Source: Paenibacillus antibioticophila (GTDB taxonomy: Bacteria; Bacillota; Bacilli; Paenibacillales; Paenibacillaceae). Taken from it: 64,000 nt of DNA. The stretch spans positions 160,266-224,265 of the forward strand of contig NZ_HG005143.1 in assembly GCF_000455265.1 (NCBI RefSeq), given 5' to 3'. Below are positions 1 to 8,458 of the stretch, one piece after another. The notes beneath the pieces are model-generated. The model had not been told where the DNA came from. It saw only the letters and a program-made list of their open reading frames with translations, and did no database searches. The position numbers and the translations under genes were made by a program. Every line of letters starts with the position of its first letter. Position 1 is the first letter of the stretch.

Positions 1-707
1 ACTGCCGGAAAATCCTGTGCATTCAGCCTCATCCCGACGATAATGAAATTGGCATGGGGGGAATTATCGCCAGCTACGCTGCAAGGGGCTGTGAGATCCA
101 CTATTTGACGATCACAAACGGCGATCTCGGCGCACTGGACGCTAGCTTGTCTCATGAACAGATTGCCGAAGCAAGAGTACAAGAGACGGAATTAGCGGGC
201 AGACATCTGGGGGCATCCTTCTTTTATACACTTGGCTATGAGGACGGAACCCTTCAGGACATCCCCTCACTCTCTCAAAAAATAGCCGAGGTCATCCGTC
301 AGGTTCAGCCGGAAGCGGTATTCTGTCCGGATCCTTGGTTGAATTACGAAGCGCACTATGATCATATCGTCACCGGAAGAGCGGCGGCACACGCAGTCAT
401 TAGCAGCTCTCTGCCTTCCTATCCAAAGGGCACGCAGACAACGCCATGGCAGCCCGCCGCCATCGGCTTCTACTTCACTTCCAAACCGAATACCGTTATT
501 GACATTACCCCGTATTACGAGCAGAAATTCGATGCTATGCGTCTGCATAAAAGCCAATTGTCGGAAGAAATGCTTGGCCTTTACTATATTTATTTCAAGG
601 AATTAGGACAACAACTGGCGGCTGACCGGGATTTTGAAATCGGCGAAGGGTTAAAGGTGCTGTCCCCGCTTCACCTGCACTGCTTCGTCAATGCAGAGCA
701 CATCTAA
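1..707 (+). CDS. PIG-L family deacetylase (LmbE-like), 5' end outside window
   Basis: Zn-dependent N-acetyl-sugar deacetylase of the PIG-L/LmbE family. The reading frame is open from base 3, ahead of the first ATG at 54, and already contains the metal-binding motif PHPDDNE at bases 27-47. The true start therefore lies upstream of the window and the ATG at 54 is internal. A second metal-site region, AHYDH, lies in the middle of the protein, as expected for the family. Members remove acetyl groups from GlcNAc-type substrates, for example in bacillithiol or antibiotic synthesis or amino-sugar breakdown. The exact substrate cannot be read from the sequence. A strong hairpin follows the stop codon, so this is the last gene of its transcript. 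Confidence 0.85.
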   Translation, partial: CRKILCIQPHPDDNEIGMGGIIASYAARGCEIHYLTITNGDLGALDASLSHEQIAEARVQETELAGRHLGASFFYTLGYEDGTLQDIPSLSQKIAEVIRQVQPEAVFCPDPWLNYEAHYDHIVTGRAAAHAVISSSLPSYPKGTQTTPWQPAAIGFYFTSKPNTVIDITPYYEQKFDAMRLHKSQLSEEMLGLYYIYFKELGQQLAADRDFEIGEGLKVLSPLHLHCFVNAEHI

Positions 708-715
708 ATGCAAAC

Positions 716-764
716 GACGCCGTATCCCGTCTTGACGGCAGACAGAATACGGCGTCTTGCTTTT
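716..764 (+). terminator. rho-independent terminator
   Basis: A perfect 10-bp stem (716-725 with 747-756) with a 21-nt loop is followed by TTGCTTTT. It lies 9 nt after the stop of the PIG-L gene and also faces the 3' end of the convergent MmcQ/YjbR gene. Confidence 0.8.
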
Positions 765-819
765 CATAGATATGAACCTTATTTCTTCCCGGTATTTATC
801 CCGGCAGACCATCATTGCT

Positions 820-1200
820 TCAGGCTTTACCATCGATGCGAAGCAAGACAGCCTCTCGCGCCGCTTTTGTCAGCGAGTTGAGCACCAGTTCATAGGAATG
901 ATCGATCATGTCCTGCAGATCACTCATGGGCAGACTTCCGTCCGCCACTACGGTATTCCAGTGCGTCTTGTTTAAATGGTATCCCGGCTGAACGCAAGGA
1001 TGCTGCTCCCGCAAATTCGCGGCAATCACAGGATCGCATTTTAAGGATATATGGGTCTCGCCAGCATCAGTCTGGCTCAGCAGCGCAAACATCTTGCCGC
1101 CAACCTTCAATACTAGCGTTTCAGGACCAAACGGATAATCCTCGACAGCTCCTTTTTTCGAAAGACCATAACCTGTCAGCTGCTCTAGCAAAAGAACCAC
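820..1200 (-). CDS. MmcQ/YjbR family protein
   Basis: Small 126-aa protein of the MmcQ/YjbR family, which has a fold related to the CyaY/phosphopantothenoyl-type DNA-binding domain. Typical features are YPFGPETLVLKVGGKMFAL near residues 22-40, the SLKCDP segment in the middle, and HLNKTHWNTV around 75-84, followed by a C-terminal helix with SYELV. Family members are mostly single-domain proteins of this length with no settled biochemical role; some are described as DNA binding. It starts 3 nt after the stop of the DapA-like gene on the same strand, so the two are probably co-transcribed. The product assignment is secure, the function is not. Confidence 0.85.
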   Translation of the reverse strand: MVLLLEQLTGYGLSKKGAVEDYPFGPETLVLKVGGKMFALLSQTDAGETHISLKCDPVIAANLREQHPCVQPGYHLNKTHWNTVVADGSLPMSDLQDMIDHSYELVLNSLTKAAREAVLLRIDGKA

Positions 1201-1203
1201 TCC

Positions 1204-2043
1204 TTAAAGGATGTTGTCGACACTGTTGCCTAACGGACTGCGGCAAATCCCCATAGAAATGCCCTTGGACTGGATGGCTGCCTTCAAACGAAGGAGTGGA
1301 GCTCCTGAAAAGACCTCATCAATCCGCTTGCTCATTTGCTCTCTCTCAGCCTGGGTAACGGGCTCGCCGGAAAGCAGCTTTCCAAACCAATTTGCTATTT
1401 CAACAGGATACACATTACCCGCCATAGAGGACAGCCGATTAAATCCGAGCTTAACCTTATCCTCCAAGCCCGTATCCCCGCCGGCATAATAGTAAAACTC
1501 CTTATCGATCTTGCTTCGTAAAAACTCGACCTTCGACGGATCGCCTGCTTCTTTTATCCCAATTACCTGTTCCAAGCGGCTTAATTGCAAAATAGCATCC
1601 ACGGACAGATCAAATCCGGTTCTTCTGGGATTGTTATAGAGGATCACCGGCTTATTGCTCGCTTCCGCGATCTTCTCTGAATATCGCACCGCTTCCGCTT
1701 GAGAAGGAAGAATATAGGGCGGGTAGCCTAATAGAATTCCAGCCACTCCCGTGCCCCGGATCGCTGCCGCCAGCTTCACAGCTTCGGTCTCCCGGATGGA
1801 GGCAACCCCAAAGATGATCTCCATATGACCACACAGCTTCTTGTCCTCCGTCACGGCTTGAAGCAGCATCAGCTTCTCTTCAAGATTCATACTATGCTGC
1901 TCTCCTGTTGAACCGCTAACAAGCACAGACTGAGCACCTTGACGATGCAAATCATGGATATGCGCGAGCGTCGCCTCCACATTTAACGATTCATCCTGAT
2001 TAAAAGCCGTTGGAACTGCGATATGCACCGTTGCTTTAAGCAT
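1204..2043 (-). CDS. dihydrodipicolinate synthase/N-acetylneuraminate lyase family aldolase
   Basis: A class I aldolase of the DapA/NanA superfamily, 279 aa, slightly shorter than the usual 290-300. The pyruvate-carboxylate loop SGSTGE is at residues 43-48, the catalytic tyrosine lies in ILYNNPRRTG (Y136) and the Schiff-base lysine in GIKEAGD (K164). The family condenses or cleaves pyruvate with an aldehyde. True DapA is normally in the lysine operon, and nothing else of lysine synthesis is near. A catabolic lyase acting on a sugar acid or hydroxyproline-type compound is therefore as likely. It has a downstream MmcQ/YjbR partner 3 nt away. The substrate is unresolved. Confidence 0.85.
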   Translation of the reverse strand: MLKATVHIAVPTAFNQDESLNVEATLAHIHDLHRQGAQSVLVSGSTGEQHSMNLEEKLMLLQAVTEDKKLCGHMEIIFGVASIRETEAVKLAAAIRGTGVAGILLGYPPYILPSQAEAVRYSEKIAEASNKPVILYNNPRRTGFDLSVDAILQLSRLEQVIGIKEAGDPSKVEFLRSKIDKEFYYYAGGDTGLEDKVKLGFNRLSSMAGNVYPVEIANWFGKLLSGEPVTQAEREQMSKRIDEVFSGAPLLRLKAAIQSKGISMGICRSPLGNSVDNIL

Positions 2044-2112
2044 GGCCCGCCTCCTTCATCTCTAACATGTTCTTCTTCAACATATCAGAATTTGGAGGAG
2101 ACGGAAAGAGTG

Positions 2113-3216
2113 TCAGGAGAGCAACCCGTCAGCCCAAGCCGCCAATTCCTCCCGGAGTCTATTGCCCAACAGATCGACTTTGGAGAAGTCCATCGCAGAC
2201 ACATAAATCCCCTCCAGCTCGTCGCGGTACCGCTTCGCTTCCGCCAGACGGCTTATAGCGTCCTTCATGCTCTCCTTATACCGGGAGCTCACTTCTGCAA
2301 GCTGCTCCGCATAACGTTCATCCGTTCCCGGCTTCACGCTGGCAGCATAAGTATCAATGACCTCATCTCCTTCCCGCTCCGGGAAGTATTCATGCGGACT
2401 GGTGCTGTCAAAAATCGCGAAATTCAGCTCGCGGACAATAACCATATCCAGGCTGTTCGGATCAAATCCGCAATGATAGATTTCAACGTCAAAGCCGCGG
2501 TTCTCCGCCTCAGCTGCAATCTTCTTCAGCATGGTCGATTTGCCGGTGCCTGCCCGGCCCTTTATAAAGTAACGGCGCGTCAGGCCCTCCGTCAGATTCG
2601 GCACAAAGTCAATCGCTCCGGCAGGCGTAGCCGCCCCCAGAAACCGATGCTTGACGATCGAGCGCTTCTCAAGCCGATGATCTCCGAACAATTGCTGCAG
2701 CATACGGCTGGTCAATTGATCCGCCTGCTCAAAATCCATCTGGGCATAATAAATCCGCTCCCATTGGTCATGAATTCGGAGCGCCTCGGCAAACTTGCTG
2801 TAAGCTGCAGCATAGGCATCGGCAACCTTTTGATTGATCAGAAAAATCTGTTCCTTTTGTCCGATCAGAGCACGGGAATCCCATGCTTCTCCAAGATTTA
2901 CATACTCTTCAACGGCTCCCGGAGCCTTTGGCTCGATCACATGAGGTGCCGTACCATCCACTACGCCGGCTCCCAATGCCGGAATGATCACCGCGTCGAG
3001 AGATTCGGCGTCGGAGGAGCAATGGACCAGTTCAACATCGTAGCCCCGCTCATGCCACTCCTTGCCAATGCTCTTCATCAGCGTGGACTTCCCGGTGCCG
3101 GGACCTCCTTTCAAAATGAATAAACGCTGGAGATCCTTCAGATTGGATTCAAACAAAGAGTAAAAGCCCCTGGCCGTATTCCCGCCGGCAAAATATCTCA
3201 ATTCTCTTGCAGTCAC
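2113..3216 (-). CDS. double P-loop ATPase of the PRK06851 type
   Basis: A 367-aa protein with two similar halves, each beginning with a Walker A motif: GGPGTGKST at residues 37-45 and GRAGTGKST at 220-228. Both are followed by a conserved HCSSD / HCGFD segment. This arrangement is typical of an uncharacterised Firmicute ATPase family, PRK06851, often found in spore formers. I infer ATP or GTP binding; no substrate is known to me. The start is a GTG at 3216, 8 nt or so behind a GGAAG-type ribosome binding site. The gene lies 69 nt upstream of the DapA-like gene on the same strand. Confidence 0.75.
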   Translation of the reverse strand: MTARELRYFAGGNTARGFYSLFESNLKDLQRLFILKGGPGTGKSTLMKSIGKEWHERGYDVELVHCSSDAESLDAVIIPALGAGVVDGTAPHVIEPKAPGAVEEYVNLGEAWDSRALIGQKEQIFLINQKVADAYAAAYSKFAEALRIHDQWERIYYAQMDFEQADQLTSRMLQQLFGDHRLEKRSIVKHRFLGAATPAGAIDFVPNLTEGLTRRYFIKGRAGTGKSTMLKKIAAEAENRGFDVEIYHCGFDPNSLDMVIVRELNFAIFDSTSPHEYFPEREGDEVIDTYAASVKPGTDERYAEQLAEVSSRYKESMKDAISRLAEAKRYRDELEGIYVSAMDFSKVDLLGNRLREELAAWADGLLS

Positions 3217-3288
3217 ACATCCACTTCCTTTCCGATTCTTCCCTGAATACTGTCACCTTACAATATGCGTCAGGTATTGGGTAGGTGC

Positions 3289-3906
3289 CTAAGAGGAGAT
3301 GCCCACGGCCGATACCAGCAGATACAGCGCCGTCCCCCAGATAAAGACGGCAGAGCACTTGTTGAACAGTACAAATACGCTGTAAGGGAGATTCATCTTC
3401 TTGAACGCAGCCCCCGTCATAATGAGTCCAAGAAACCAGAGCCAGGAGACGGCTATGCATGCCAGCATAAAGGACACTTGGGCCTGACCGCTGTATTGGA
3501 CTGCGCTTGTTCCGATGACGCCAACCGTATCCAGCAGTGCATGCGGATTCAAGATCGAGACGGAGCAGGCAAATAAAATCTGCTTCTTTAGCGGCAGCGC
3601 CTCTTTATCATCCAGACCTGTCACCGCATTCGAGCTCCAAATCATTGTCCCCATATAGAGCAGAAATATAATTCCGCCGATAAGCAGCATAAGCCTGAGC
3701 CACTCAAACTGCATCACTACAAGAGACAGTCCCATAACAGACAGGACAATTAATACCGTATCACAGACCGCTGCGGCTATCATCGCCGGGAATGCCTTGA
3801 TCAGCTTGGGTTGCGTGATGCCTTGCGAGAATACAAACACATTTTGCACACCTAAAGGTAAAATCAGCCCCAGCGCTAAAATAATGCCATGGAATACTGG
3901 TTCCAT
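3289..3906 (-). CDS. LysE/ArgO family amino acid exporter
   Basis: A 205-aa membrane protein of the LysE family, which exports basic or other amino acids by proton antiport. The hallmark N-terminal helix with LGLILPLGVQNVFVFSQG and five to six hydrophobic segments are present, as is the polar IGTSAVQYSGQA-like loop. The open frame extends further upstream, but the ATG at 3906 has a good GGAGTTGAAGGT ribosome binding site and gives the usual length. It is divergent from a MocR regulator, a common pairing for LysE exporters. The 28-bp palindrome in the gap is the likely operator. Confidence 0.9.
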   Translation of the reverse strand: MEPVFHGIILALGLILPLGVQNVFVFSQGITQPKLIKAFPAMIAAAVCDTVLIVLSVMGLSLVVMQFEWLRLMLLIGGIIFLLYMGTMIWSSNAVTGLDDKEALPLKKQILFACSVSILNPHALLDTVGVIGTSAVQYSGQAQVSFMLACIAVSWLWFLGLIMTGAAFKKMNLPYSVFVLFNKCSAVFIWGTALYLLVSAVGISS

Positions 3907-3961
3907 ACCTTCAACTCCTTCCTTCTCTATCATAGTCATGATATAAATAGAGAACAGGTCC

Positions 3962-3989
3962 AATTGGATGGGTAATTACCCAGCCAATT
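3962..3989. promoter_or_regulatory. palindromic operator between lysE-like and mocR-like genes
   Basis: A 28-bp inverted repeat with a perfect 14-bp core, TGGGTAATTACCCA at 3969-3982, flanked by AATTGG and CCAATT arms with only one mismatched pair. It lies 55 nt ahead of the exporter start and 18 nt ahead of the regulator start, where binding could control both divergent genes. Its assignment to the MocR protein is inference. Confidence 0.6.
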
Positions 3990-4007
3990 ATGCAAGGAGG
4001 GATCGCT

Positions 4008-5423
4008 ATGAGCTGGCAGCCTGACCGCTCGCTGCATCTAAGCTTAGCTGCTCAAATCAAGGATTGGATGATTGGACAAATTCAAAGCGGGGAATGGCCG
4101 GCGGGAACCAGGCTGCCTCCGCAGCGCAAGCTGGCGCTATCGTTAGGCGTCAATCGCAGTACACTTCAAGAAGCGGTTGACGAGTTGAAGGCGGACGGAT
4201 TGCTGAGTTCCCGGACAGGATCGGCTACCTTCGTCGCGAACGATTCCTGGCATCTTCTCGTCAAGCAAAGGCTGCCGAATTGGCAGCAATATATCGAAGC
4301 AAGCATTCATAAATCCAATTACCAGACCATCCAGCTGATCAATGAATTCGAGCAGGACGCTTCCGTAATTCGATTAGGAACAGGCGAGCTGAGTCCTTCC
4401 CTGCTCCCGGTTAACGAGATTCAAGCCTCGCTCGGCTCGTTGCCTCTGGACGGAAAGACACTCGGATATTCTTCTCCTCAAGGCAGTGAGACTTTGAGAC
4501 AAGCCATCTGCGACTATGTGAAAAAGAGAGGGATCACTACCACGCCCGAAAATATTTGCGTTGTCTCGGGAGGGCTTCAAGCCTTGCAGCTGATTGCGCT
4601 TGGCCTGCTGGAGCCCGGATCGCTAGTCCTTCAACACGAATATTCTTATTTGAATTCCGTGCGGCCCTTTCAATCCTTCGGCATGAATTTGCACGGACTT
4701 TCAGCTGATCAATACACAGCCGAGCATATCCGGAAGGTTCGCGGACGCAGACAAGCCATCCTTTATACGATTCCGACCCTCCATAATCCTACAGGGGAAT
4801 GTATGACCTGGGAGGATAAGAACGCTCTGTACCAGTTATGTGCAGCAGAAAAGCTCCCCGTCATCGAGGATGACGTCTATTTCGAGCTGAGCTTCGAGCC
4901 TGCGGCTCCCGCTATGAAATCCCTCGACCACTCCGGGCAGGTGATCTATATCGGCAGCGTGTCCAAGACGCTCAGTCCCGGGCTGCGAATTGGCTGGGTC
5001 ATCGCCTCGGCGCCGGTCATTCAGCGGATCTCGGACATTAAAATGCAGATGGACTACGGCTCAAGCGCCCTTTCCCAGCTCGTTGTCGAGCACTGGCTGC
5101 GCACGGGCTTATATGAAAATCACGTGCGGCGATTAAGAGCTGAGCTGCAGTCGCGTGCAGAGCTTATGGAGATTTTGCTAAAGCAATATTTTGAGAGCAA
5201 AGCTTCCTGGGAAAGTCCGCAGGGAGGATTCTACATCTGGTTGAGATTTCATGAACCTGTCATTACGAAGGAACTGTTCATGCGGCTTCTGAAGAAGAAG
5301 GTGCTTATTCATCCCGGCTATATTTACGGAGCACAGGATGCACATCATCTTCGGCTATCCTTTGCCTACAGCTCGGAGGAGGAGTTAAGGAAGGGGATGG
5401 AGATGCTGTATCGCGAGATTTGA
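4008..5423 (+). CDS. MocR-type transcriptional regulator (GntR HTH fused to aminotransferase)
   Basis: A 471-aa MocR/PdxR-type regulator. The N-terminal winged helix (about residues 5-75) holds the GntR signature with SGEWPAGTRLPPQRKLA. Residues 105-470 form a fold-type I aminotransferase domain with NPTG near 260 and the PLP-binding lysine in GSVSKTLSPG near K320. Such proteins bind PLP and sense amino acids, PLP or related amines. The ATG at 4008 is preferred over the upstream ATG at 3990 because AAGGAGG lies 8 nt before it. The divergent LysE exporter is the likely target. A perfect hairpin follows the gene. Confidence 0.9.
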   Translation: MSWQPDRSLHLSLAAQIKDWMIGQIQSGEWPAGTRLPPQRKLALSLGVNRSTLQEAVDELKADGLLSSRTGSATFVANDSWHLLVKQRLPNWQQYIEASIHKSNYQTIQLINEFEQDASVIRLGTGELSPSLLPVNEIQASLGSLPLDGKTLGYSSPQGSETLRQAICDYVKKRGITTTPENICVVSGGLQALQLIALGLLEPGSLVLQHEYSYLNSVRPFQSFGMNLHGLSADQYTAEHIRKVRGRRQAILYTIPTLHNPTGECMTWEDKNALYQLCAAEKLPVIEDDVYFELSFEPAAPAMKSLDHSGQVIYIGSVSKTLSPGLRIGWVIASAPVIQRISDIKMQMDYGSSALSQLVVEHWLRTGLYENHVRRLRAELQSRAELMEILLKQYFESKASWESPQGGFYIWLRFHEPVITKELFMRLLKKKVLIHPGYIYGAQDAHHLRLSFAYSSEEELRKGMEMLYREI

Positions 5424-5433
5424 TTCTAGTGAA

Positions 5434-5475
5434 AAGGGTGTCCCTCACCATCGACGATGGATCCAGGACACCCTT
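5434..5475 (+). terminator. hairpin terminator after the MocR gene
   Basis: AAGGGTGTCC (5434-5443) pairs perfectly with GGACACCCTT (5466-5475). There is no long T run, so efficiency is uncertain. It stands between convergent genes and may act in both directions. Confidence 0.55.
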
Positions 5476-5564
5476 AGGCTATCTGCAGCATTGCGGCTTC
5501 TGCTATATTCGATTCACACGTTGCCCCGGCACATACAATCATCAATTTAACTTAGTCGAAGCCA

Positions 5565-7175
5565 TTAATTCACATACTTCTCCAATGTGCGCCGCACGGC
5601 CCCGGGGCCTGACAGCATTTCATGGAACATCGCTTCAATCTTCTCGCCAAGGCCAATTTCATATAATTGCACACCGAATAGCCGGGCATCTTCTAGAATA
5701 TGGCGAACCCCTGGGGCATGCGAATCTCCCAGACGAACGCCGTGCAGATGATCTTGCAGAGATTCAAGCAGCGGATCCGGACTAAGCGCAAACGGCTGCC
5801 CCTCATCATCCACCCCGAGCAAATAACGGCACCAGGCAGCAATTGCCAGCGGAATAGCCGTTAAACCGGCAGGGTTCAGGTCCGCTCTTCGCACATAAGC
5901 CTTGATGGTCTCCCCGAAGCGGATACCTACCTTTTGCGAGGTGTCCGTGGCAATCCGCTGGGGCGTATCCGGAATGTACGGATTCGCGAACCGCTCCTGC
6001 AATACCTCATCAAGAAATGTCCTTGGATTAATAATGCCGGGGTCTACCACGACCGGCAGCCCTTCCTCGTAGCCGATGATTTCAACGAACCGCCGCAGCA
6101 CGGGGTCCTTCATCTCATCCGCAATCAACGTATAGCCGAGCAGACAGCCCGTAACGGCAAGCGTGGTATGCAGCGGATTGAGGCATGTGGTCACTTTCAT
6201 CGTCTCGATCTTGTTAACGGTGTCCCGGTCCGTAAAAATCACTCCGGCTTCCTCCAGGGGCGGACGTCCATTCGTAAATTTATCTTCAATAACCAAGTAC
6301 TCGCTCACTTCGGCATTTACGAATGGCGCTGTATACGTATGCTTGGACGTCACCGTAAGCTCCATATCAGCCAGGCCGGATTCGCTCAGTATCGCCTGAA
6401 CCTTCTCCGAAGGACGCGGCGTAATCTTGTCGATCATGGACAGCGGAAACGTAATTTTTGCTTCATCCTGAAGATAGTCGACAAACCCGGCTTCCACCAG
6501 TCCCCTTGCGGCCCAGGCTTGAGCCATAGCCACCACGCTGTTCTTCAGCTTGTCCCCGTTATGGGAGCAGTTGTCCATGCTGACGAAGGTTAATGGATAC
6601 TGTCCCTTCAAGTAACGGCGATAAGCAAGCGAAGCGGCAATGCCCATGGCATGGACAGGCTGCTCAGGGCCATTCTTGAAGTCCTCCTTGACCCTATCGA
6701 GGTAATCGCCGTCAGGTCCGGTCAAGGCATACCCCTTCTCTGTAATCGTAAAGCTGACCATCTGCAGGCTCGGGTTCTCGAAGATCTCAATCAGCCGGCG
6801 ATCATCCTCCGGCCGTGCTTTATTCGCTACAAGCGCTTCCGCGACGCTTCCAACCACACTTTTCCGGAACTCGCCCTTCGCATTCATCAGAACCAGCAGC
6901 GTCAGATTGTCATACAGCTTGTTAAGCTTATCGGCCTTTTCAAAGTCGTAAGTCTTTACCGTAATAATCCCGGTATCCGCCCGTCCGGTATTCAGCAGCT
7001 TCTGATGGGCATTGGCTACAAAGGCACGAAAAATATTGCCCGCACCGAAATGCACCCATTGCGGCTTAGCCCGCGTCCGATCCGCGACGGCCTCAAGATC
7101 AAATTGCGGCAATTCGATGCCGGCTGCCTCCCAAGCTGCCCTGTCCGCAAGCCCTGTCCGGTTGAGTTGCAGCAT
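5565..7175 (-). CDS. uxuB: fructuronate reductase (mannitol dehydrogenase family)
   Basis: A 536-aa long-chain mannitol dehydrogenase family protein. The NAD-binding start has VHFGAGNIFRAF at 41-52, the family signature MDNCSHNGD is at 200-208, and the catalytic K-N-H set is in MKVTTCLNPLHTTLA (K327, N333, H336). It should reduce D-fructuronate to D-mannonate with NADH, the step before UxuA in glucuronate breakdown. Its ATG directly abuts the stop codon of uxuA on the same strand, which argues for translational coupling and supports UxuB over a mannitol or tagaturonate enzyme. It is regulated from the promoter region ahead of uxuA. Confidence 0.88.
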   Translation of the reverse strand: MLQLNRTGLADRAAWEAAGIELPQFDLEAVADRTRAKPQWVHFGAGNIFRAFVANAHQKLLNTGRADTGIITVKTYDFEKADKLNKLYDNLTLLVLMNAKGEFRKSVVGSVAEALVANKARPEDDRRLIEIFENPSLQMVSFTITEKGYALTGPDGDYLDRVKEDFKNGPEQPVHAMGIAASLAYRRYLKGQYPLTFVSMDNCSHNGDKLKNSVVAMAQAWAARGLVEAGFVDYLQDEAKITFPLSMIDKITPRPSEKVQAILSESGLADMELTVTSKHTYTAPFVNAEVSEYLVIEDKFTNGRPPLEEAGVIFTDRDTVNKIETMKVTTCLNPLHTTLAVTGCLLGYTLIADEMKDPVLRRFVEIIGYEEGLPVVVDPGIINPRTFLDEVLQERFANPYIPDTPQRIATDTSQKVGIRFGETIKAYVRRADLNPAGLTAIPLAIAAWCRYLLGVDDEGQPFALSPDPLLESLQDHLHGVRLGDSHAPGVRHILEDARLFGVQLYEIGLGEKIEAMFHEMLSGPGAVRRTLEKYVN

Positions 7176-8258
7176 TTACTCCACCCCTTTGGAGGTCACA
7201 TTGTCCAGGCTATCCCAAACGCCAAGCAAATACATAATCCCTAAAGCCCGGTCATACAACCCGTAGCCAGGACGGCAATTCTTCTCCTCGCCCCACAGAT
7301 GACGACCGTGATCCGGACGGACATATCCTTTAAATCCATTCTCGTGGTAGGCTCTGACAACTTCGGCTATATCCACACTGCCGTCCTTTCCCCGATGCGA
7401 AACCTCGATGAAATCTCCGTTATCGAATACCTTCACATTGCGGATGTGGGCAAAATGAATTCGATCATGGAATTCGCGAATCATGGCCGGGAGATCATTC
7501 TCCGGATTCGTGCCGAGCGAGCCTGTGCAAAAGGTCAGACCATTATAGGGACTGTCCACCATATCCAGCATGCGGCGGATGGTATCCCGGCTGCGGATAA
7601 TCCGCGGCAAACCGAAAATCGGCCAAGCCGGATCATCCGGATGAATCGCCATCTTAATATCTACTTCCTCGCAAACAGGAATAATCCGTTCCAGGAAATA
7701 TTTCAGATTATCGAAGAGCTTCTCTTCCGTCACATCCGCATAAGCAGCAAATAGTTCATCCAGCTTCGCCAACCGCTCCGGCTCCCACCCCGGCATGGTG
7801 AAGCTGCCCGCACCTTGAAGAATTCTGTCGACCATCTGGCGAGGATTCTCTGAAATAGCAGCCTTTTCATAGAACAGAGCGTTGGATCCGTCCGGCAGCT
7901 CCTTATAAAGCTCTGTTCTCGTCCAGTCAAATACAGGCATAAAGTTATAGCAGATCACCTTGACGCCTACCGTCGCCAGCTTGCGGATGGTGTCAATATA
8001 AATATCGATATATTTATCGCGGGAAGGCAGCCCGATTTTAATATCATCATGAACGTTGACGCTCTCCACGACCGCGGTGCTGAAGCCTTTGCCGGTAATC
8101 TGATCAGCGACTTCCCGGATTCGCTCCATCTCCCATACTTCACCGGCGACTTTTTCGTGCAAGGACCATACAATCCCGGTCACCCCTGGAATTTGCCGAA
8201 TGTGATCCAGCGTAATGTTGTCATTATCTTGTCCATACCATCTCCAAGTCATGTTCAT
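7176..8258 (-). CDS. uxuA: mannonate dehydratase
   Basis: A 360-aa UxuA family enzyme that dehydrates D-mannonate to 2-keto-3-deoxygluconate in a TIM barrel using Mn or Fe. The sequence shows the typical MTWRWYG start, IVWSLHEKV, ESVNVHDDIKIG, CYNFMPVFDWTRT, the AIHPDDPAWPIFGLPRI block, and a C-terminal RPDHGR motif. The ATG at 8258 follows a GGGAGG site. It forms a two-gene operon with uxuB, divergent from a GntR/FCD regulator, with the palindrome CTTGTATACAAG in the leader. Its product could be phosphorylated by the KDG-type kinase at 30.7-31.7 kb. Confidence 0.93.
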   Translation of the reverse strand: MNMTWRWYGQDNDNITLDHIRQIPGVTGIVWSLHEKVAGEVWEMERIREVADQITGKGFSTAVVESVNVHDDIKIGLPSRDKYIDIYIDTIRKLATVGVKVICYNFMPVFDWTRTELYKELPDGSNALFYEKAAISENPRQMVDRILQGAGSFTMPGWEPERLAKLDELFAAYADVTEEKLFDNLKYFLERIIPVCEEVDIKMAIHPDDPAWPIFGLPRIIRSRDTIRRMLDMVDSPYNGLTFCTGSLGTNPENDLPAMIREFHDRIHFAHIRNVKVFDNGDFIEVSHRGKDGSVDIAEVVRAYHENGFKGYVRPDHGRHLWGEEKNCRPGYGLYDRALGIMYLLGVWDSLDNVTSKGVE

Positions 8259-8289
8259 ACCGGAGCCCTCCCAAAGTGAATTTGATTAT

Positions 8290-8301
8290 CTTGTATACAA
8301 G
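8290..8301. promoter_or_regulatory. operator upstream of uxuA
   Basis: A perfect 12-bp palindrome, CTTGTATACAAG, 32 nt ahead of uxuA. It shares its TTGTATAC half with the site ahead of the divergent GntR gene, which fits a FadR/FCD-type GntR dimer. Binding is inferred. Confidence 0.55.
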
Positions 8302-8413
8302 TTTTTCTTGATCATATGGCAGTTCCATTCATTTGTCAATTGCATAAATTAACACTTATTTTCAGCGATTTAAGCTAACATCGGTTTAGAGGCTTTGCTC
8401 AAACTGAAAGTAG

Positions 8414-8431
8414 TTGTATACTAGTATTCAA
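8414..8431. promoter_or_regulatory. candidate autoregulatory operator of the GntR gene
   Basis: An 18-bp near-palindrome, TTGTATACTAGTATTCAA, with one mismatched pair, 28 nt before the regulator start. It contains the same TTGTATAC half-site as the uxuA operator, so the regulator probably controls both itself and uxuAB. Confidence 0.5.
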
Positions 8432-8458
8432 TTCAATCCATACAAAGGTAGGAGCGGA

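Noticed and set aside
2023-3123. Long plus-strand open frame of 366 aa
   Set aside because: It lies wholly opposite the double P-loop ATPase gene, which has clear motifs; the plus frame has no recognisable domain.
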